Shown one piece after another: positions 8,578-17,641 of a DNA stretch of 64,000 nucleotides. The notes below the pieces were generated by a model that did not search any database, was not told the origin of the DNA, and saw only the letters and a program-made list of their open reading frames with translations. The position numbers and the translations under genes were made by a program. Source of the stretch: Terriglobia bacterium (GTDB taxonomy: Bacteria; Acidobacteriota; Terriglobia; Terriglobales; Acidobacteriaceae); the NCBI GenBank assembly GCA_020073165.1, contig JAIQFP010000005.1:62001-126000 (forward strand). Reading direction: 5' to 3'. How positions within the stretch are numbered: the first letter of the stretch is position 1; each line of letters starts with the position of its first letter.

Positions 8578-8904
8578 CTAGTTCACCTGTTGCTCCACGC
8601 TGCTAAGCAAGCCAACGACCTCTTCGGCGGCCGCATGCACGTTGGAGAATTCTTGCTCTGCCTCCTTGGTTTTTCCCGCCTGCTTCAACTCCACAACCTG
8701 CTTGACCAAGGCATGCATGCCCTGGTGCTTTTTCTCCAGCGTCTGGATCTCGTGCAGATGCCCATACTCGGACATCGCGTGCGCATAGAGCCATGTGCCC
8801 AGCTCGCAATCGCGGTGGGAGGCGAGCTGTTTCAGGTCCAGGCTTTCCCGTCCATCCAGAAAACTCCACAGGCACAGCCGCCAGCTGCGGTGTGCCATCT
8901 TCAC
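8578..8904 (-). CDS. CZB (chemoreceptor zinc-binding) domain, separated from its receptor by a frameshift
   Basis: A 108-residue free CZB domain. The ligand set is complete: [17 protein letters not shown], then KKHQGMH. This pattern normally forms the last 110 residues of soluble or membrane chemoreceptors and binds zinc to sense redox or hypochlorous stress. Its GTG start overlaps the chemoreceptor stop (GTGA); an ATG at 8898 is an alternative. One extra G in the CCCGGG at the junction would join the two frames as [11 protein letters not shown], the usual linker sequence of fused receptors. It may be a broken fusion, a sequencing error or a coupled two-subunit receptor. Confidence 0.8.
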   Translation of the reverse strand: MKMAHRSWRLCLWSFLDGRESLDLKQLASHRDCELGTWLYAHAMSEYGHLHEIQTLEKKHQGMHALVKQVVELKQAGKTKEAEQEFSNVHAAAEEVVGLLSSVEQQVN

Positions 8905-10616
8905 CCGGGCAAGTCGAGGTTCTTGCTGACACCTGCGTCCATTTGGGAGTGGCCGTCGGTCAGGACCCGGCCATTGCCACCATGTCCATTGGAGGACAGT
9001 CGAAATTGCCCGACCAACTGTTGAAGATTCCGGGCCAGGCCGGACAAGTCTTCAAAGGCACTCGTAGTCTGCTGGGCCGAGGTCGCGGTGGAGGCGGTGA
9101 TCCTGGCGATCTGTTCAATGCTGCCATTGATCTCTTCGGTAGCCGCGGATTGCTCGGTCGCGGCGGTGGCGATGTGGGCGATCATGTCCCCCACCTGTTC
9201 GGACATGTGAATAATCTCGTGCAGGGAACTGCCCGCGTGGCTAGTCGCTTCCACGCCGGTTTCGACCTCCTTGGTGCCGGCGTGCATCGCAGTGACCGCA
9301 CTCCTGGTCTCCGTCTGAATGCTGCTGATCATGTCGGTAATTTGCTTGGTGGCCTGGCTGGTGCGCTCGGCTAGTTTCCGCACTTCGTCGGCTACCACCG
9401 CGAACCCGCGCCCCTGCTCCCCGGCGCGCGCGGCTTCGATGGCCGCGTTCAAGGCCAGCAGATTGGTCTGGTCGGCGATGTCGTCGATCACGCTGATGAT
9501 CTGGCCAATCTCGTCAGACCGCTTCCCCAGTTTCTGCACCTTGTGGGCGGTGTCCCCCACGGAATCGGCAATGGCGCGCATTCTGGAAAGCGTCTGTTCC
9601 ACGATTTTGCCACCCTCGCGGGCCGCGGCAGCCGCCTTTTGCGAAGCGTTAGCCGCGTTTTCGGAATTTTCCGAGACTTGCTGGACGGTGGACGCCATCT
9701 CCTGCATGGCGGTCGCCACCTGGGTGGTCTGCTCACTCTGCATCCTGGCCCCACGGGATTGTTCCTGCGACGACCTCGAGATTTCCTCGCTTGCGGTGGT
9801 TAACGCCCGGGTATTTTCCGCCAACTCGGAGATCATCTGGTGGAGTTTATCCATGAAGCTATTGAACCACTTGGCCAACTCGGCGACCTCGTCGTCGGAA
9901 TTGACTTCAATTCGCTTGGTCAAGTCGCCCTCCCCCTGAGCCACATCTTTGATCCGCTCCACGATGTGCCCCAGGCGGCGAAAAATTGAACGCGAGATGC
10001 TGCCCGAGACGATCAGCAGGACGGCCAGACAGACCACAGTCAGTCCCCCGGCCTTGCTGGCGCTTTCGCGCCAGGCGGCATCCACGTCATCGATATAGAT
10101 TCCCGTCCCGATCACCCATCCCCAGGGCTCGAATCCCTTCACGAACGACAGCTTGGGAACGGGCTTGTCCTTGTCCTGACCGGGCTTGGGCCACATGTAG
10201 GCAACGAATCCCGCGCCGCTTTTGCGGACTGTCTCCGCCATCTCCACAAACAGCTTCTTTCCGTTCGGATCCTTGAAATCGCTGAGATCTTTGCCGTCCA
10301 ACTGGGGTTTCATGGGATGCATCACCATGGTGGGACGCAGGTCGTTAATCCAGAAGTAGTTCTCGCCCTCGTAACGCATGGTCTTGATTACCGCGAGAGC
10401 TTGCTGCTGGGCCTCCGCCCGGTTGAGTTCCCCTTTCTGTTCCATCGCCTGGTACCGCACCACGACGGAATAGGGAACTTCCACCAGGTTTTGGGCTTTC
10501 TCCTGCTTCTCGCGCAGGATGCGCGCGCGCTCGCTGTGAAGCCAGAACGCCGCCAGGATCAACAGTCCAGCCGCCGCTACCGCCACAATTAGCCGGAATT
10601 TACTTTTCAGACTCAT
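8901..10616 (-). CDS. Methyl-accepting chemotaxis protein with sCache_2 sensor domain
   Basis: A 571-residue transmembrane chemoreceptor. TM1 is at about residues 9-26. A periplasmic single Cache domain (35-185) contains [21 protein letters not shown] and [12 protein letters not shown], the hallmarks of sCache_2. TM2 is at about 191-208, then a HAMP domain and a long coiled coil with the signalling tip [20 protein letters not shown] and [18 protein letters not shown]. It would signal through CheA/CheW, none of which is nearby. The C-terminus stops at LDLPG exactly where family members continue into a CZB domain; that domain follows in another frame. Confidence 0.92.
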   Translation of the reverse strand: MSLKSKFRLIVAVAAAGLLILAAFWLHSERARILREKQEKAQNLVEVPYSVVVRYQAMEQKGELNRAEAQQQALAVIKTMRYEGENYFWINDLRPTMVMHPMKPQLDGKDLSDFKDPNGKKLFVEMAETVRKSGAGFVAYMWPKPGQDKDKPVPKLSFVKGFEPWGWVIGTGIYIDDVDAAWRESASKAGGLTVVCLAVLLIVSGSISRSIFRRLGHIVERIKDVAQGEGDLTKRIEVNSDDEVAELAKWFNSFMDKLHQMISELAENTRALTTASEEISRSSQEQSRGARMQSEQTTQVATAMQEMASTVQQVSENSENAANASQKAAAAAREGGKIVEQTLSRMRAIADSVGDTAHKVQKLGKRSDEIGQIISVIDDIADQTNLLALNAAIEAARAGEQGRGFAVVADEVRKLAERTSQATKQITDMISSIQTETRSAVTAMHAGTKEVETGVEATSHAGSSLHEIIHMSEQVGDMIAHIATAATEQSAATEEINGSIEQIARITASTATSAQQTTSAFEDLSGLARNLQQLVGQFRLSSNGHGGNGRVLTDGHSQMDAGVSKNLDLPG

Positions 10617-10831
10617 GGCTTAACTCCGTCAGACAGGGTTTCCATTCCGTACCTATCGGCATGCTTGGGAGAAACATGAATGGTGCGGCGGTATCGGGAA
10701 AACAGAGGATGTTGAAATGCACGTCAGGACGTAGGCACTAGACAGGGTTGTCGAAAGCGGTCGCCAATCTGACTGAGAGCCTTACCGGCGACCGTTGAGG
10801 GGGACTGCAATCAGCAGTCTAGAATCAACCA

Positions 10832-11443
10832 TTAGGCCTTCAGATACGGCAGCAACTCCTTGAACGCGGGTGCGCCGGATGACTTGAGCAGTTCGTACAT
10901 CATCATCTCCGTTGAAGAGATGATCGCACCCGCGGCCCGCATGCGTTCCAGGCCAATCTTCCAGTTCCACTCGGTACGTGAACTCACTGCATCGGACGCG
11001 ACGTGTACCAGGTAGCCTTCCCGCAGGGCACCGAGCGCGGTCTGCATCACGCAGATGTGGCTCTCCATCCCGCAAAGCAAAACTGTGGTGCGGTTGCCGG
11101 GAACGCGCTTAAGGAGCGAACAGAAAACCTCGCTGCCGAAGCAGGAGAACATGTGCTTGTCAATCGCCTGGGTTTCGGGCAGCAGGGAAGCAATCTCGGG
11201 CACGGTGGGGCCCAACCCCTTCGCGTACTGCGTGGTCATGAGGGTGGGCATTTTCAAGATCCCGGCCAGCCGGATCAGCAGTTTCGAGTTCTTGACCAGT
11301 TGCTCTCTCTGGAAGATGGGGGGCAGCAATTTCTCCTGGATATCAACTACGATCAGCGCACATTGATCGGCTTCCAGGGGCCGTCGGGTCATTTCGCTGT
11401 AATCGCTGGTGAGCGAACTGAGACTGCCGAGCGCAGTAACCAT
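10832..11443 (-). CDS. Isochorismatase-family cysteine hydrolase
   Basis: A 203-residue alpha/beta hydrolase of the isochorismatase/nicotinamidase superfamily. The catalytic Asp is in LIVVDIQEKLLP, and the nucleophile Cys is in LLCGMESHICVMQTA, with the conserved cis-peptide region just before it. The short form with ESHICV resembles YcaC-like and ISOC-like hydrolases rather than nicotinamidase, whose DVCV signature differs. The start ATG at 11443 has a strong AGGAGG. It stands alone, and the substrate cannot be inferred. Confidence 0.85.
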   Translation of the reverse strand: MVTALGSLSSLTSDYSEMTRRPLEADQCALIVVDIQEKLLPPIFQREQLVKNSKLLIRLAGILKMPTLMTTQYAKGLGPTVPEIASLLPETQAIDKHMFSCFGSEVFCSLLKRVPGNRTTVLLCGMESHICVMQTALGALREGYLVHVASDAVSSRTEWNWKIGLERMRAAGAIISSTEMMMYELLKSSGAPAFKELLPYLKA

Positions 11444-11482
11444 CGGGGCCTCCTAAATTCTGCTCTCCGTCTTGTAGGGTCT

Positions 11483-12226
11483 CTAGTGACGGAAAAGCTT
11501 GTGGCGCACGTCGGGCCAGAACTCCTTCATCTCGTTGAAAAGCGCACTGAGACCAATGTGGGTACCCCAGTTGGCTGCGGTATTCCCCGCGGTGCGGTCT
11601 TCGTCCGGATAATACGCGTTGGCAATGCCGGCCTCCACGGCGTTTCCCCCGAGTTCAGAGATGTTGAACTGGCTGCGGCCATTATCGCCGCGCGTGACCA
11701 CTTCCCGGCTGAGCGCGTACCCAGTGCGTTTCCAAAAGCCACCAGTTCCTTTGGTGAAATAACGGGGGTCCTGATGGAAGGCTACGGGGAAAAGGGCTTC
11801 CGTCATGAAGTTGCCGATGGCCTGGTCCCCAAAGGAAGCCCCGTAGTATCTGCCGTATCCCTCCGCCCCCTGTCCGTATCCACGGTGTTGATTCTGAGCC
11901 ATGGCGGTGCCGGCAAAGACCCCCGCTACGAGAAACGCCGAGGGATCGAAGGAATCATAACAAGCGATTTTGAACTTCGCGCCCGCAGTAAGGGGTTTGA
12001 TGTCCGCCGAATTCTCTTCCGACCGATAATTGGGAATCACCCACAGAATGCGGTGTTTGCTGGAGACGTTTTCCTGGCTATTTTGATCCGAAGCGGACGG
12101 CTGGCCGTTTGTTGGTTGTGGCGCATCCGGCAGTGCGGATTGCTGGGCCCTGGCAACGGGCAACCAGCCAAACGCAAATAACAACCAGCAGACAAGAGGC
12201 AACGATGAGGATCGCACATTAACCAT
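11483..12226 (-). CDS. Secreted hypothetical protein, outer-membrane type
   Basis: A 247-residue protein of unknown function with a signal peptide (LPLVCWLLFAFGWLPVARAQ, cleavage near residue 28). The mature protein starts with a disordered Pro/Ser/Gln stretch. It continues with aromatic- and Gly-rich segments (YGQGAEGYGRYYGASFGD, NFMTEALFPVAFHQDPRYF) seen in many acidobacterial exported proteins. I do not recognise a catalytic motif. The ATG at 12226 is chosen over a GTG eight codons upstream because it gives a compact signal peptide. Confidence 0.6.
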   Translation of the reverse strand: MVNVRSSSLPLVCWLLFAFGWLPVARAQQSALPDAPQPTNGQPSASDQNSQENVSSKHRILWVIPNYRSEENSADIKPLTAGAKFKIACYDSFDPSAFLVAGVFAGTAMAQNQHRGYGQGAEGYGRYYGASFGDQAIGNFMTEALFPVAFHQDPRYFTKGTGGFWKRTGYALSREVVTRGDNGRSQFNISELGGNAVEAGIANAYYPDEDRTAGNTAANWGTHIGLSALFNEMKEFWPDVRHKLFRH

Positions 12227-12329
12227 CCGGAGTGAGCTGTGAGTTGTCACTATACTCCGTCAGGCAGAGTTATTGGGCAGGAAGTCGCGGGAAGGCTCCC
12301 CCGGCGTCTCGGCAGATTCAGGATTTCTC

Positions 12330-13985
12330 TTAGGTTCCCACCAGGTGCGGATCGGGCCGGCGGGCGCACCAGCGGAAGAAGGTTTCTGAACTGGAGACCA
12401 CGTCGCGCGTCTTCGGGGTGGCCAGCGCCCAGCGAAAGCCGCTACGAACGAATCTCAAATCCTTTTCTGTCAGGTGGTCGTTCTCTTTGATCCAGCCCGC
12501 GCGAACCAAGGCGTCGCGACGGATCATGACCGGAAACTCGTATTCCGTGGCCATGTCGAAAATATCCTTGGCTGCCTGTGCGGATGAAATCCGGCCGGCC
12601 TCAAAGGCTTCCACCTGTTCTGCGGAGCGGGCAAAGAACACCGCGTAGTCGGGGTCTTCGAAACAGGAGAACACGGGATTCGCCGTGTCCCCCAGCAGGC
12701 ACTTCTCCTCGTGATTGCTGGTGTAATCGCTCAGCCCGTTCATGAGCCGGAACTCGGCCAGGAACGTACCCAGCCCAAAGACCCGCAGCCAGGCATTCCA
12801 CAGGTCAAAATCCGCCCAGGAGATAAAGGCACAGTTCACCAGGCGGTCGTTGTAGTCCAGTACCCTCTGCTGCAGGCGATCGACTTCGGCAAAAGCTTCA
12901 TCGTCGAACTTGTCGGTAGCCAGAGCGTTGAGCAGAGGATCGAGTAAGGCGTAAATGACCTCTACGGTATTGACCATGCCGCGAGAAAACAGGGGATCGA
13001 CGAATCCGGCGGCGTGGGACATCAGGCAGAAGCGCTGGCCGGTGGTTTGCTTTGAGGAGTATTGCAGGCGTCCGGTGGAGACCCACGGGCGCACTGCCTT
13101 TCCCGTGGCAAATTGCTCGGCGACGCTGGGATAGCGCTGCAGGAACTCGTGGAACTCCTGCTCGGCAGCCATCTCCGGCTTGGGGTAGCGCCGGGGATCC
13201 ATGGTCACTCCCACGCTGATCAGGGGATTGGTGGAGCGCGCATGGTTGTTGAAGGGAATTACCCAGAACCAGCCGCGCTCGAAGCAGTGATGCAGCGTGC
13301 CCTTGGAATAGGAAAGAGGCAGGGGATTGTGCGCGTCGTCGAACGGCGGCACGTCCACCATGTGCGTGAACAGCGTGCGGGAATGATGCTTGAGCCGAGT
13401 GGGATTTTCACGGAGCCCGAAGCGGTCGGCCACAATGCTCTTGTGTCCCGTGCCATCCACTACGTAGCGGGCGCGGATTTCCTCGCCGCTCGAGGTCTGG
13501 AGGCGCACGCCTTGCCGATCAATATCCAGAGCGGTGACCTTGGTCCTCTGTCTGGGCACGGCGCCGTAATGGATCGCCAGATGGTGGAGGTAGGCGTCAA
13601 TGTCCTGCCGGAACCAGTGGTTCTCATCTTTGGCGCTGGTGCCGAATTGCAGACCCTCGCGCGGGTCCCAGGTCTGCCCGGCCCGGTGATAGACAAATCC
13701 GAAAGAGCGCTTGATGCCGCAGGTCGTGCAAACATGATCCGCCAGCTTAGTGGAGTAGACGAGATGGTCAAGTTCGGGCACGCCGTATTTTTCGGCGATC
13801 AGCGAGATCAGCAGTGAGGTGTGGGGAATAGTAGACTCGCCGACCGCGAAGCGGGGATGCACTTCGGCATCAATCAGCACCACACTGACGCCCTGCTTGG
13901 CCAGCACGGCTGCCATCATGGAGCCGGAGAGTCCGTTGCCCAGAATGGCTACATCGAAGTTGTGCACATTTTCCTGAAGGATCAT
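12330..13985 (-). CDS. Flavin-dependent halogenase-like FAD monooxygenase
   Basis: A 551-residue FAD enzyme of the tryptophan-halogenase superfamily. Motifs are the dinucleotide-binding GNGLSG (residues 16-21), the GESTIP box (49-54) with Lys92 in the position of the halogenase catalytic Lys, and WFWVIP (239-244), which fits WxWxIP. Halogenases oxidise halide to hypohalite at FADH2-O2 and transfer it through the Lys; a plain monooxygenase is possible. Start ATG 13985 has GGAAGGG upstream; ATG 14000 is an alternative. It is the last gene of an operon with two FabH-like ketosynthases 19 and 28 bp apart, which suggests its substrate is made by them. Confidence 0.85.
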   Translation of the reverse strand: MILQENVHNFDVAILGNGLSGSMMAAVLAKQGVSVVLIDAEVHPRFAVGESTIPHTSLLISLIAEKYGVPELDHLVYSTKLADHVCTTCGIKRSFGFVYHRAGQTWDPREGLQFGTSAKDENHWFRQDIDAYLHHLAIHYGAVPRQRTKVTALDIDRQGVRLQTSSGEEIRARYVVDGTGHKSIVADRFGLRENPTRLKHHSRTLFTHMVDVPPFDDAHNPLPLSYSKGTLHHCFERGWFWVIPFNNHARSTNPLISVGVTMDPRRYPKPEMAAEQEFHEFLQRYPSVAEQFATGKAVRPWVSTGRLQYSSKQTTGQRFCLMSHAAGFVDPLFSRGMVNTVEVIYALLDPLLNALATDKFDDEAFAEVDRLQQRVLDYNDRLVNCAFISWADFDLWNAWLRVFGLGTFLAEFRLMNGLSDYTSNHEEKCLLGDTANPVFSCFEDPDYAVFFARSAEQVEAFEAGRISSAQAAKDIFDMATEYEFPVMIRRDALVRAGWIKENDHLTEKDLRFVRSGFRWALATPKTRDVVSSSETFFRWCARRPDPHLVGT

Positions 13986-14004
13986 AAACAGCCCTTCCAT
14001 TCCA

Positions 14005-15024
14005 TCAGTGCTGGACCAGGGTCGCTCCCCAGGAGAATCCAGCGCCGTTGGTAGTCAGCATGACCAGGTCGCCGTCTTTGATACGGCCGGCGTTGATGGC
14101 GTCCACATAGTCCAGCACCATGTCGGTCTCTTGCAGGTGGCCGTGGTGCAAGCCGTCGAGAAAGATCTTTTCCTTGGGTACTTTGAAGGCTTCACAGAAG
14201 GCTTTCAGGTCCCAGGCGGAGAAGGTCGGGTAAATGAAGTAGGACACGTCCTCGAACTTCTTGCCCACCTGCTTCAACACTCCCAGCATGACCTTGCGAA
14301 ACATGAATAGGTTCATGGGGATAAGTTCTTTGTTGAAGCGGGCAATGTCGCCGCACACGTGCAGCCACTTGGGAAACTTGCCGCCAATGTCCTTGGGATC
14401 GCGATTATGAATTCCGGGAATCACCCAGATGTCATGCAACCTTCCGAGGGTAGCGACTTCGACTCCAAGAATGCGGCGGCGCTCGACATTCTTTTTCAGG
14501 ATCACCGCGCTACCCCCATCCGAGACCACGGTGATGGGATAGTAGTTGTGATTGAATTCCGGGGTCTTGTCGCCGGCGATCAGCAGGGCGGTTTGGTAGC
14601 GTTCATTGGCCGAGAGCAGAGAGCAGGCCACCTTCAGCGTGGTCTGATAGCTGGCGCATCCGCCGGTATTGATGGCGGTGGCAAAAGCGCGAGTCGCCCC
14701 AACCTCCCTTTGCACCAGTCCTGCCGCCGACCAGGTGGGAGCCACGTAGTCTTCTGGGATGCTGGTGAAGTCAATGATGAAGTCAATTTCCTGCGGATCA
14801 ATGCCGGAGTGCGCGATGGCGCGTTTGGCGGCGTTGATGGCAAGACTGGCGGCCGTTTCGTCTCCCGCCACGTGAACCGCTTCGATGCCGATGTCCTTCT
14901 TAAAGTCAACACTGGCGGCCAGGGGCTCGGCGGGCATCTCTTCATCGCGGAAAATGTCAGACAGAGCTTTTTTCTTCGGCGGCAGATAATATTCGGCGGC
15001 GAAGATTCCAATGTTCGTGTTCAT
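14005..15024 (-). CDS. FabH-like (KAS III) condensing enzyme, Cys-containing subunit
   Basis: A 339-residue thiolase-fold ketosynthase. The nucleophile Cys123 is in INTGGCASYQT. By hand alignment to FabH, the position of the catalytic His of the PHQAN box is Thr267 (YPTFS). The position of the Asn in HGNTS is His296 (HHGHLQETD). A Cys-His arrangement with this substitution is unlike housekeeping FabH and recalls specialised condensing enzymes such as PqsC. It would join an acyl or aryl thioester to a second thioester or small acceptor. It lies between a Cys-less partner and the halogenase-like gene, with short gaps, so a shared pathway is likely. Confidence 0.85.
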   Translation of the reverse strand: MNTNIGIFAAEYYLPPKKKALSDIFRDEEMPAEPLAASVDFKKDIGIEAVHVAGDETAASLAINAAKRAIAHSGIDPQEIDFIIDFTSIPEDYVAPTWSAAGLVQREVGATRAFATAINTGGCASYQTTLKVACSLLSANERYQTALLIAGDKTPEFNHNYYPITVVSDGGSAVILKKNVERRRILGVEVATLGRLHDIWVIPGIHNRDPKDIGGKFPKWLHVCGDIARFNKELIPMNLFMFRKVMLGVLKQVGKKFEDVSYFIYPTFSAWDLKAFCEAFKVPKEKIFLDGLHHGHLQETDMVLDYVDAINAGRIKDGDLVMLTTNGAGFSWGATLVQH

Positions 15025-15052
15025 CGGTTGCAGTCCCTTTGCAGCGCGTAAG

Positions 15053-16045
15053 TCAGCATCGGATCAACGACGCTCCAGCCATAGCGCCCATTCCGTGGGA
15101 CGCGGCCAGCACGTAGTCTCCCGGGCATACGCTGCCGCTCTCCATCAGGGAAAGATAATTGAGCACAAAGTCGCTGCCCTGCAGGTGGCCGTGGGTCTCC
15201 CGGTTGGACGCGCAAACCCCGGCGATCTTTCCGCCAAAGATCGGCTGCAACTGCTGGTGATCTTCGGCGGAGATGTTGGGAGAAACCACCGAAGCCACAT
15301 CGTCCAGCTGAAGTCCCGAGCGGTCCAGCAAGGTACGACTCACCTTTTGCAGTGTGGCAACCCTGGGGAAAGCGTCATAACGGGCCTTGTCCAGCTCCAG
15401 CCGATACAGCCCAAGGTCATCGGGATGGACCAGGGAGCCGCCGGGGATATAGCAGATGTCGTGATTGGCACCCTCGGACGAGAGTTCGGTGTCCATTACC
15501 ACGCTGCCTGAAGCCCCACGCCGCAGCACCACGGCGCTGGCGGCATCACCCAGGACCGTAACCGGATCAGCGGGATTCAGCACGCGATTGCCAGGAATGG
15601 TGACGTCCCCGGTTACCAACAGTGCGGTCTTGAGGTTTTCATTCTCTTGCAACAGGGCCACCCCACAATTGAGCGCGACCAGGAAGTTGCTGGCCCCATT
15701 GCCGCTGAATCCGACCACAAAGGACTTGCCCGCGCCCACTTCCGCCTGGACTTTGTTGCTCATGTTCCAGACCGGCACGAGATATTCCTGCGGCAGGATC
15801 GAGTATTCGATGATGACGTCAACCTGCGCCGGATTTACCCCCGCTTTCTGCAAGGCTTCCCGCGCCGCGGCAACTGCCATGTTGGAGGCAGTCTCGCCAT
15901 TGCGGATAGGCACCTGCTGGATCCCCAGGCGGGACGCGACCTCGTCGCTCAGGCCAATGCCTTCTTCCTGGAACAGGTCTTTGACCGTGCGCTGGTGTGC
16001 CGGCAGATGGCAGACGGCAGACAAGATTCCCACTGGTTCTTTCAT
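15053..16045 (-). CDS. FabH-like protein lacking the catalytic Cys, probable partner subunit
   Basis: A 330-residue KAS III-fold protein. An ungapped alignment with the next gene (34 residues between EVGA and TALL in both) puts Ala118 (SGNGASN) where the partner has Cys123. The His box reads SPNIS, so that residue is also lost. The HGHLQ segment is kept. It therefore cannot form the usual acyl-Cys intermediate. In PqsB/PqsC and in type II chain-length factors an inactive copy pairs with an active one, which is the likely role here. It is the first gene of the operon; a 28-bp palindrome lies about 90 bp upstream. Confidence 0.82.
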   Translation of the reverse strand: MKEPVGILSAVCHLPAHQRTVKDLFQEEGIGLSDEVASRLGIQQVPIRNGETASNMAVAAAREALQKAGVNPAQVDVIIEYSILPQEYLVPVWNMSNKVQAEVGAGKSFVVGFSGNGASNFLVALNCGVALLQENENLKTALLVTGDVTIPGNRVLNPADPVTVLGDAASAVVLRRGASGSVVMDTELSSEGANHDICYIPGGSLVHPDDLGLYRLELDKARYDAFPRVATLQKVSRTLLDRSGLQLDDVASVVSPNISAEDHQQLQPIFGGKIAGVCASNRETHGHLQGSDFVLNYLSLMESGSVCPGDYVLAASHGMGAMAGASLIRC

Positions 16046-16134
16046 AGCTTCCCGGGGCTACGTGGACGTTGCAGGGAGGGAGGTCGCCCCTAAGTGCTGC
16101 GCAGTATTAGCCCTTTGCCTCGGCTTGTCAACAT

Positions 16135-16162
16135 GCAAAACTTTTCAAGTGAAACGTTTTGC
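16135..16162. promoter_or_regulatory. 28-bp near-perfect palindrome, putative operator of the ketosynthase operon
   Basis: The arms are GCAAAACTTTTC and GAAACGTTTTGC around AAGT, with 11 of 12 base pairs. It also contains AAACGTTT at 16152-16159. The site lies 90 bp upstream of the first ketosynthase gene in an AT-richer stretch and has no T-tract, so an operator for a TetR- or LacI-type repressor is more likely than a terminator. Confidence 0.55.
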
Positions 16163-16244
16163 AGCATTCTGCGATTAGAAAGGGCGAGAATCACGTGCCG
16201 TCACGACAGCCAGCTCTTTCGTTCCGAGTGCTGCTAGAGACTCT

Positions 16245-17630
16245 TTACGGAACGCCAGCCCGGGCTTCGACGAACTGTTGCCTGGATTGCGCTGCTTGCT
16301 TCGCCTCGTTGCTGCCCTCCAGGGTCATGTCCTTCATTCCCAGCTGAACGCCGATCTTTTTAAGGAAATCATTGGGAGGAGTACCGCCGGCGAAGATCCA
16401 GACAAAGTCATTGGGGATCTCCTGCACCTTGCCCCTAACATCCAGAACGATGCTCTCCGGTTTGAACTCCACCGGGCTGGAGTTGAAGACCACGCTGACC
16501 TTCCCGCTGCGCATGCAGTCTTCGATGCGCTTGGCGTTGCGTTCCTTGATGCGGGCAAAACGTTCCTGCCGGTACGAGAGCGTGACCTGGTTGCCGCTCT
16601 GGTGCGCCAAGCCCATGGCCGCCTCGACCGCGCTGTCGCCGCCGCCGACCACGAGGATCTTCTTGTTGATGTAGTGGTCCGCCTCGATCAGTCGGTACAT
16701 GACCTTGGGCAGTTCCTCTCCCTTAACCCCGAGTTTGCGTGGAGTCCCGGTCCGGCCCAGGGCCAGCACCACGGCGCGCGAGCGGTAGTGGTTGTTGATG
16801 GTTGTGACCGTGAAGATGCCGTCTTCGCCCCGCTGGATGTCCTCCACTTTTTCACCAGTAGCAACATTGAAGTCTGCGCGATTCAGCACCATGTCCCAGA
16901 AGGCAAGCAGGTTTTCCTTGGAGAGCTCAGTCTTCTTGAACTTTCCATACATGGGGAATTCCACGGGACTGGTCATCACCAGTTTCTGCCTGGGATACTT
17001 GGCGACCGTGCCGCCAATCTCATCCCGTTCCAACGTGATGTAGTTGAGTTTGTGCTCGATGGCACGCAAGGAGGCGCTGATCCCCGCGGGCCCGGCCCCC
17101 ACGATCAACACGTCGTAAACGTCCGGAACTGATCTGGCCGAGCCGACGAGTCTGTTCGCGATGGTATCGACGCAGTCGCGCCCCTGGTTGACGGCATTCT
17201 TGATCAAGGCCAAGCCGCCAAGTTCGCCGACGATAAACAGGTTTGGGATGCTGGTCTCATGTTCGGGCGTCAGGCGCGGCATGTCGGCACTCATGCTTGG
17301 GGTGGCCATGACCATGGTGATCGCGCCCACCGGACAAGCCTCGGCGCACAGGCTGTGGCCGATGCACTTGTACCCGTTCACGATCACCGCTTTGCCCCCG
17401 ATCATGGCCAGCACATCACCCTCCGGGCAGACGCTGGTGCAACCGCCGCAGCCGATGCAGTTGCCGGTGTCAATGTGCGGATGCTGGGCTTTGGGTCCCT
17501 CGGAAAACAGTTTGCCCTTTTCCGCCGCCTCGCGCGCCCGTGCCTCCCTTTCTTTGAGGCTCTTGAGGTGGCCGCGGACGAAGAACAGGGTAACCAGGGC
17601 GGCGATCGCGAAGGTGATCAGCGTATCCAT
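16245..17630 (-). CDS. Membrane-anchored ferredoxin/FAD NAD(P)-binding oxidoreductase
   Basis: A 461-residue protein with three parts. Residues 3-19 are an N-terminal membrane anchor. A ferredoxin-like domain has CIGCGGCTSVCP (Cys58, 61, 64, 68) and CIGHSLCAEACP (Cys89, 95, 99, with His92 where a Cys is usual). A thioredoxin-reductase-like flavoprotein starts at DVLIVGAGPAGISA near 173 and has a second nucleotide fold at ILVVGGGDSAVEAA near 320. The CxxC of thioredoxin reductases is absent. It probably moves electrons between NAD(P)H, FAD and Fe-S clusters at the cytoplasmic face. It follows the haem-b-like membrane gene by 11 bp, in a run with two multihaem cytochromes. Confidence 0.85.
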   Translation of the reverse strand: MDTLITFAIAALVTLFFVRGHLKSLKEREARAREAAEKGKLFSEGPKAQHPHIDTGNCIGCGGCTSVCPEGDVLAMIGGKAVIVNGYKCIGHSLCAEACPVGAITMVMATPSMSADMPRLTPEHETSIPNLFIVGELGGLALIKNAVNQGRDCVDTIANRLVGSARSVPDVYDVLIVGAGPAGISASLRAIEHKLNYITLERDEIGGTVAKYPRQKLVMTSPVEFPMYGKFKKTELSKENLLAFWDMVLNRADFNVATGEKVEDIQRGEDGIFTVTTINNHYRSRAVVLALGRTGTPRKLGVKGEELPKVMYRLIEADHYINKKILVVGGGDSAVEAAMGLAHQSGNQVTLSYRQERFARIKERNAKRIEDCMRSGKVSVVFNSSPVEFKPESIVLDVRGKVQEIPNDFVWIFAGGTPPNDFLKKIGVQLGMKDMTLEGSNEAKQAAQSRQQFVEARAGVP

Positions 17631-17641
17631 GCAACAATCGA

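Noticed and set aside
10758-10794. CGGTCGCC...GGCGACCG inverted repeat as a terminator
   Set aside because: The loop is 21 bases and no T-tract follows; too weak to call.
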